Position numbers and translations under genes: made by a program. The notes beneath the pieces were generated by a model that was given only the letters and a program-made list of their open reading frames with translations, did no database searches and was not told the origin of the DNA. A stretch of DNA of 64,000 nucleotides from Pseudomonas sp. MMS21 TM103. Lineage in GTDB: Bacteria > Pseudomonadota > Gammaproteobacteria > Pseudomonadales > Pseudomonadaceae. Below are positions 59,452 through 64,000 of the stretch, in pieces. Each line of letters starts with the position of its first letter. Position 1 is the first letter of the stretch. Where the stretch lies: contig NZ_JAJISP010000001.1 in assembly GCF_022132145.1 (NCBI RefSeq), positions 248,001 to 312,000 of the forward strand, read 5' to 3'.

Positions 59452-60960
59452 ATGAAACCATCGCTAGTCCTGAAAATGGGCCAGCAGCTGACGATGACCC
59501 CGCAGCTGCAACAGGCCATTCGCCTACTCCAATTGTCTACCCTGGATCTGCAGCAAGAGATCCAGGAGGCCCTGGAGTCCAACCCGATGCTCGAGCGTGA
59601 AGAAGACGGTGACGACTTCGACAACTCGAACCCCTTGGCCGATGGCGCCGAAAACCCGGCGCCCACCCCTCAGCAGGAAGAGTCCTACCAGGACAACAGC
59701 CATCAGGAAACTCCACAGACGGTGGACAACCTGGAAGAGGGTGAATGGAACGAACGCATTCCCAACGAACTGCCGGTCGACACCGCCTGGGAAGACGTCT
59801 ACCAGACCAGCGCCAGTAGCCTGCCGAGCAATGACGATGACGAGTGGGACTTCACTACTCGCACTTCATCTGGCGAAAGCCTGCAGAGCCACCTGCTCTG
59901 GCAGCTCAATCTGGTGCCGATGTCCGACAAGGATCGGCTGATCGGGGTCACCCTGATCGACTGCATCAACTATCAGGGCTATCTGGAAGAAAGCCTCGAG
60001 GAAGTCGTCGCAGCCTTCGATCCGGACCTGGACATCGAACTCGATGAAGTGGAAGCAGTCCTGCACCGCATCCAGCAGTTCGAGCCGGCCGGCATCGCCG
60101 CCCGTGATCTGCGCGAGTGCCTGCTCTTGCAACTGCGCCAGCTCCCGGCCAAGACGCCCTGGCTGGCTGAGACTCAGCGCTTGGCCAGCGACTACCTCGA
60201 TCTGCTCGGCAGCCGCGACTACAGCCAACTGATGCGCCGCATGAAGCTCAAGGAAGACGAGCTGCGCCAAGTCATCGAACTGATCCAGAGCCTCAACCCC
60301 CGCCCCGGCTCACAGATCGAGTCGAGCGAGCCGGAATACGTGGTGCCTGACGTCATCGTGCGCAAGCACAACGACCGCTGGCTGGTGGAGCTGAACCAGG
60401 AAGCCATGCCGCGCCTGCGGGTCAATGCGCAATACGCCGGCTTCGTCAAACGCGCCGACTCCAGTGCCGACAACACCTTCATGCGCAACCAGCTGCAGGA
60501 AGCGCGCTGGTTCATCAAGAGCCTGCAGAGTCGCAACGAAACCCTGATGAAAGTTGCCACTCAGATCGTCGAGCACCAGCGCGGCTTTCTCGACTATGGC
60601 GACGAGGCGATGAAGCCCCTGGTCCTGCACGACATCGCCGAAGCGGTGGGCATGCATGAATCGACCATTTCGCGGGTCACTACGCAAAAATTCATGCACA
60701 CCCCGCGGGGCATTTACGAGCTGAAATATTTCTTCTCCAGCCACGTCAGTACCTCCGAAGGCGGCGAATGCTCGTCGACGGCGATCCGCGCCATCATCAA
60801 AAAACTAGTCGCCGCGGAAAATGCAAAAAAGCCGTTGAGTGACAGCAAGATCGCTGGTTTACTGGAGGCACAGGGCATACAAGTAGCCCGCCGCACAGTC
60901 GCAAAATACCGTGAATCGCTCGGCATAGCGCCCTCCAGTGAGCGCAAACGATTGATGTAA
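59452..60960 (+). CDS. rpoN: RNA polymerase sigma-54 factor RpoN
   Basis: A 502-residue sigma-54. Region I (about 1-50, Gln/Leu-rich [15 protein letters not shown]) interacts with enhancer-binding proteins. An acidic region II (about 50-135) is followed by the core-binding domain, the helix-turn-helix ([20 protein letters not shown]) and the RpoN box [10 protein letters not shown] (479-488) that reads the -24 element. It governs nitrogen, motility and many other genes. It is followed by hpf, ptsN, rapZ and ptsO as in other proteobacteria. Confidence 0.98.
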   Translation: MKPSLVLKMGQQLTMTPQLQQAIRLLQLSTLDLQQEIQEALESNPMLEREEDGDDFDNSNPLADGAENPAPTPQQEESYQDNSHQETPQTVDNLEEGEWNERIPNELPVDTAWEDVYQTSASSLPSNDDDEWDFTTRTSSGESLQSHLLWQLNLVPMSDKDRLIGVTLIDCINYQGYLEESLEEVVAAFDPDLDIELDEVEAVLHRIQQFEPAGIAARDLRECLLLQLRQLPAKTPWLAETQRLASDYLDLLGSRDYSQLMRRMKLKEDELRQVIELIQSLNPRPGSQIESSEPEYVVPDVIVRKHNDRWLVELNQEAMPRLRVNAQYAGFVKRADSSADNTFMRNQLQEARWFIKSLQSRNETLMKVATQIVEHQRGFLDYGDEAMKPLVLHDIAEAVGMHESTISRVTTQKFMHTPRGIYELKYFFSSHVSTSEGGECSSTAIRAIIKKLVAAENAKKPLSDSKIAGLLEAQGIQVARRTVAKYRESLGIAPSSERKRLM

Positions 60961-61149
60961 GGTGGCACTCGACGAAAGACCCACAAATAAGGCACACAGC
61001 ATACCCGGCCTCGCTCTCTCGATAGCAGCCACACTGCCAAGACCCGAGCGACAGTGCCAGGCGCGCCTTGCCAGCGTCTTTCACGCCAAAGTATTCCGGT
61101 GACAGGCCCGATAGCCTGTCTCTCATACGCGGCAACAAGGAGAAACGGT

Positions 61150-61458
61150 ATGCAAGTCAACATCAGTGGACACCAGCTGGATGTGACCGACGCCCTGCGC
61201 GACTATATCGACGAAAAACTCGGTCGATTGGAGCGCCATTTCGACAAGATCACCAACGTGCAAGTCACCATGGAGGTCGAGAAACTCAAGCAGAAAATCG
61301 AAGCCACCCTGCATATCGCCGGCGGTGAAGTGGTCGCCAATGCCGAACACGACGATATGTACGCAGCCATCGACCTACTGACCGACAAACTCGACCGTCA
61401 ACTCATCAAGCACAAGGAAAAGCAGATCGACCGTCAGCAAGGCGCTATGGCCCGCTGA
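61150..61458 (+). CDS. hpf: Ribosome hibernation promoting factor HPF (short form)
   Basis: A 102-residue short HPF/YfiA-family protein that binds the 30S decoding centre and promotes 100S dimers together with RMF. MQVNISGHQLDVTDALRDYI and DMYAAIDLLTDKLDRQL are family signatures. The frame extends 96 bp upstream, but the ATG at 61150 has AAGGAG and matches the family. The 189-bp gap after rpoN contains no gene and could carry a separate promoter. Confidence 0.95.
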   Translation: MQVNISGHQLDVTDALRDYIDEKLGRLERHFDKITNVQVTMEVEKLKQKIEATLHIAGGEVVANAEHDDMYAAIDLLTDKLDRQLIKHKEKQIDRQQGAMAR

Positions 61459-61473
61459 GATCGCCTCCCTCCT

Positions 61474-61947
61474 ATGATCCGACTCGAAAATATCCTGACC
61501 CCCGGCCGTTCCCTGGTGAACGTGCCGGGAGGCAGCAAGAAACGTGTACTCGAACAGATAGCCAACTTGGTGGCACGCGAACTGCCTGACCTGGACGGCC
61601 AAGACATTTTCGAAAGCCTGATCGCCCGCGAAAAACTCGGTTCGACCGGTTTCGGTAATGGCATTGCCATTCCGCACTGTCGCCTGCCGGGCTGCAACGC
61701 ACCGATCAGTGCCCTATTGCGCCTGGATTCAGCGGTGGACTTCGATGCCATCGACGGCGCCCCGGTCGACCTGCTGTTCGTCCTACTGGTACCGGAAGCG
61801 GCCACCGACGAACACCTGGAACTGCTGCGCCAGATCGCCAGCATGCTCGACCGCAGCGATGTGCGTGAGCGTTTGCGCCAAGCCCAGAGCAGCGACGCGC
61901 TGTATCAGGTCGTGGTGGACATACAAAGCCAGCTCAACCAGGCCTGA
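61474..61947 (+). CDS. ptsN: PTS IIA-like nitrogen regulatory protein PtsN (EIIA-Ntr)
   Basis: A 157-residue EIIA of the fructose/mannitol family. The phosphorylated His is H68 in [11 protein letters not shown]. It is the end acceptor of the PtsP-PtsO-PtsN relay, which regulates potassium, carbon and nitrogen responses rather than sugar uptake. It lies 15 bp after hpf and 2 bp before rapZ. Confidence 0.96.
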   Translation: MIRLENILTPGRSLVNVPGGSKKRVLEQIANLVARELPDLDGQDIFESLIAREKLGSTGFGNGIAIPHCRLPGCNAPISALLRLDSAVDFDAIDGAPVDLLFVLLVPEAATDEHLELLRQIASMLDRSDVRERLRQAQSSDALYQVVVDIQSQLNQA

Positions 61948-61949
61948 CC

Positions 61950-62807
61950 ATGCGCTTGATCATCGTCAGCGGTCGCTCCGGCTCCGGCAAAAGCACTGCC
62001 CTCGACGTCCTTGAGGACAACGGTTTCTATTGCATCGATAACCTGCCGGCCGGTCTGCTCCCCGAACTGGCGGAGCGCACTCTGCAGGATACCGAACTGC
62101 TCCACCCGCAAGTCGCCGTGTCGATCGACGCGCGCAACCTGCCCAGCCAGCTCAAGCGTTTCCCGGAAATTCTCGAGGAGGTGCGTGCGCGGCATATCAA
62201 GTGTGACGTGATCTACCTGGATGCCGATGAGGAAACCCTGCTCAAGCGCTTTTCCGAGACTCGCCGGCGCCATCCACTGACCAACGAGAACCGCTCGCTG
62301 GCCGAGGCCATCGCCGATGAAAGCCTGCTGCTCGGGCCGATCACCGACCTCGCCGACCTGCAGATCGACACCACCCATCTCAACCTCTACCAGTTACGCG
62401 ACAGCCTGAAACTGCGCCTGCTCAATCAGCCCGAGCCAGGCACGGCCTTTTTGGTCGAGTCGTTCGGGTTCAAGCGCGGCATGCCGGTGGATGCCGATCT
62501 GGTGTTCGATGTGCGCTGCCTGCCCAACCCCTACTGGAAGCCGGACCTGCGCGATTTCTCCGGGCTCGATCAGCCGGTGGCCGACTATCTGGCGGCTCAG
62601 GCCGATGTCGAAGAAATGTTCCAGGACATCCTTGCCTACCTGAAAAAATGGCTGCCCCGCTTCGCCGCCAGCAACCGCGCCTATGTCACAGTGGCGATAG
62701 GCTGCACTGGCGGTCATCACCGCTCGGTATATCTGGCCAATCGCCTGGGCGAGACCCTGAAACCCATTCTGAAAAATGTCCAGGTTCGCCACCGCGACCT
62801 TAGCTAA
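61950..62807 (+). CDS. rapZ: RNase adapter protein RapZ (YvcJ family)
   Basis: A 285-residue P-loop protein with Walker [10 protein letters not shown] (8-16), the Walker-B-like [16 protein letters not shown] and the C-terminal domain with [27 protein letters not shown]. In enterobacteria it binds GlmZ/GlmY sRNAs and RNase E to set GlmS levels; in Pseudomonas, which I do not recall having GlmYZ of that type, the RNA partner is uncertain. It is tightly coupled between ptsN and ptsO. Confidence 0.95.
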   Translation: MRLIIVSGRSGSGKSTALDVLEDNGFYCIDNLPAGLLPELAERTLQDTELLHPQVAVSIDARNLPSQLKRFPEILEEVRARHIKCDVIYLDADEETLLKRFSETRRRHPLTNENRSLAEAIADESLLLGPITDLADLQIDTTHLNLYQLRDSLKLRLLNQPEPGTAFLVESFGFKRGMPVDADLVFDVRCLPNPYWKPDLRDFSGLDQPVADYLAAQADVEEMFQDILAYLKKWLPRFAASNRAYVTVAIGCTGGHHRSVYLANRLGETLKPILKNVQVRHRDLS

Positions 62808-62820
62808 GGATCCTGCCGCG

Positions 62821-63093
62821 ATGCCTTCCTGCGAAATCACCATCATCAACAAGCTGGGCCTGCATGCACGCGCAGCAGCCAAGTTCGTCGGTGTCGCCGG
62901 GCGCTTCCCTTGCACGGTCAAGGTCGGCCGCGCACCGGAGAGCCTGGTAGACGGCAAAAGCATCATGGCGGTAATGATGCTTGCGGCTGGCAAAGGCACG
63001 CCGATTCACCTGCACACCGAAGGTGAGCAGGATGATGACGCACTCAAGGCCCTGATCGAACTGATCAACAACTACTTCGACGAGGGCGAATAA
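62821..63093 (+). CDS. ptsO: Phosphocarrier protein NPr (PtsO)
   Basis: A 90-residue HPr-like protein. The phospho-accepting His is H15 in GLHARAAAKFV; the Ser-46-like region is ESLVDGKSIMAVMMLAA. It passes phosphate from EI-Ntr (PtsP, not in this window) to PtsN. The reading frame opens earlier inside rapZ, but the ATG at 62821 has AAGGAT about 9 bp upstream and matches the family start. It is the last gene of the rpoN-linked run. Confidence 0.95.
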   Translation: MPSCEITIINKLGLHARAAAKFVGVAGRFPCTVKVGRAPESLVDGKSIMAVMMLAAGKGTPIHLHTEGEQDDDALKALIELINNYFDEGE

Positions 63094-63201
63094 CCGCTCA
63101 AATGCCAAGCTGCATACCCCCGCATTGATGCAGCTGAGCTTCTGCCTTGGTTGCCGCATTAGATTGCCTGGGACAGAGAACCTGAAGACACAGCCGAACA
63201 A

Positions 63202-63223
63202 AAGGGCGCCAATGGGCGCCCTT
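63202..63223. terminator. Hairpin between ptsO and pmbA, probable terminator
   Basis: A perfect 9-bp GC-rich stem (63202-63210 with 63215-63223) with a 4-nt loop in the convergent gap. Downstream T-content is modest on either strand (TTTTG when read on the minus strand), so efficiency is uncertain. Confidence 0.6.
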
Positions 63224-63258
63224 CGCTGTTAGTGCTAGCTGGCCGTCCAGGGCGGGTA

Positions 63259-64000
63259 TCAGCTACCGGCCACCGTCATCTTCTCGATCAACACCGAGCC
63301 AGTGCGGATATTACTGCGCAGCTCGAGATCGTTGCCCACCGCAACTATCTGCTTGAACATGTCGCGCAGATTGCCGGCGATGGTCACTTCCTGCACCGGG
63401 AACTGGATCTCGCCGTTCTCCACCCAGAAACCGCCAGCCCCACGCGAATAGTCGCCGGTAACCATGTTCAGACCCTGCCCCATCAACTCGGTGACCAGCA
63501 GGCCACGGCCCATGCGCTTGAGCAGCGCGTTCTGATCCTCCGCGCCATGGCTGACGAACAGGTTATGTACACCACCGGAGTTGGCCGTACTCGGCATGCC
63601 CAGCTTGCGCCCCGAGTAGGTGCCCAGTACGTAGGAGACCAGTTCGCCGCCTGCGACAAAGGGCTTGGCATAGGTCGCCAGTCCATCGCCGTCGAAGGCC
63701 GCACTGCCCAGGGCACGCGGAATATGCGGGCGCTCGTCGAGAGTCAGCCAGTCGGGGAACAACTGCTGACCCAGGGCACCCTCGAGAAAGGATGACTTGC
63801 GGTACAGGTTGCCGCCGGAAATAGCCGCGAGGAAATGCCCGAACAGCCCGGTGGCCAATTCGGCGGAAAATAGCACCGGCACTTCGCAGGTCGGCACCGG
63901 TCGCGCCCCCAGGCGGCTGACCGCACGCTGCGCGGCACGCTGACCAATCCCTGCGGCATCGGCCAGCAGTTCGCCCTGACGATTGACGTCATACCAGTAA
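63259..64000 (-). CDS. pmbA: Metalloprotease-related protein PmbA/TldE, C-terminal part
   Basis: About 247 C-terminal residues of a TldD/PmbA-family protein; the start lies beyond the right edge. Visible family segments are GIGQRAAQRAVSRLGARPVPT, the GLFGHFLAAISGGNLYR loop, and the C-terminal GDYSRGAGGFWVENGEIQFPVQEVTIAGNLRDMF. With TldD it forms a heterodimeric zinc protease; PmbA itself lacks the metal site. In E. coli the pair matures microcin B17 and degrades CcdA. It is convergent with ptsO. The frame is open to the window end without interruption. Confidence 0.93.
   Translation of the reverse strand, partial: YWYDVNRQGELLADAAGIGQRAAQRAVSRLGARPVPTCEVPVLFSAELATGLFGHFLAAISGGNLYRKSSFLEGALGQQLFPDWLTLDERPHIPRALGSAAFDGDGLATYAKPFVAGGELVSYVLGTYSGRKLGMPSTANSGGVHNLFVSHGAEDQNALLKRMGRGLLVTELMGQGLNMVTGDYSRGAGGFWVENGEIQFPVQEVTIAGNLRDMFKQIVAVGNDLELRSNIRTGSVLIEKMTVAGS

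Overview
The window is about 64 kb of chromosome from a Pseudomonas-type gammaproteobacterium. GC content and codon use look high and even throughout. Gene order and protein lengths match the conserved Pseudomonas block that runs from argJ/secA through the division and cell-wall (dcw) cluster to rpoN/ptsN/pmbA. Diagnostic points are the CysN-CysC fusion, a short-form HisG, DciA beside lpxC, AlgW between nif3 and hisC, and rnpB beside rsmI. The proteins differ enough from those I recall for P. aeruginosa that I would not name a species. I see no prophage, insertion sequence, integrase, CRISPR array, tRNA or rRNA operon.

Layout. 1-5.2 kb: a partial Nudix gene, a glutathione S-transferase, argJ and secA, all on the minus strand. 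5.3-8 kb: an M23 peptidase, divergent dciA, and lpxC. 8-24.9 kb: the complete dcw cluster on the minus strand (mraZ-rsmH-ftsL-ftsI-murE-murF-mraY-murD-ftsW-murG-murC-ddlB-ftsQ-ftsA-ftsZ). Many of its stops and starts overlap, and a promoter plus four MraZ boxes precede mraZ. 25.1-26.5 kb: rnpB and rsmI. 26.5-29.9 kb: lpoA-yraN-gmhA-dolP on the plus strand. 29.9-34.8 kb: sspAB, the cytochrome bc1 genes petABC and rplM-rpsI, all minus. 35-41.7 kb: a Tas-like aldo/keto reductase, an acyl-CoA dehydrogenase with a divergent GlxA-type AraC regulator, zapE, trpS and a hydrolase. 41.8-47.5 kb: zapG, cysD-cysNC, nif3 and algW. 47.6-55.7 kb: mlaFEDCB-ibaG-murA-hisG-hisD-hisC (minus). 55.9-63.1 kb: kdsD-kdsC-lptC-lptA-lptB-rpoN-hpf-ptsN-rapZ-ptsO (plus), then pmbA (partial, minus).

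The dominant theme is envelope biogenesis. It covers peptidoglycan precursors and septation (dcw, murA, lpoA), lipid A and KDO synthesis and LPS export (lpxC, gmhA, kdsD/C, lptCAB), phospholipid transport (mla), outer-membrane lipoproteins (LpoA, DolP) and envelope stress proteolysis (AlgW). Respiration (bc1), sulfate assimilation, histidine and arginine synthesis, protein export and nitrogen-related regulation (RpoN, PTS-Ntr) are interleaved.

This is mostly conserved core genome and I found no convincing undescribed multi-gene system. The best second-look items are small: MraZ boxes at an exact 10-bp period just downstream of a sigma70-like promoter, a palindrome on the -35 of the petABC promoter, a perfect inverted repeat upstream of cysD, a duplicated YegP-like tail on TrpRS, a palindrome between the acyl-CoA dehydrogenase and its divergent regulator, and several long intergenic hairpins or REP-like repeats.
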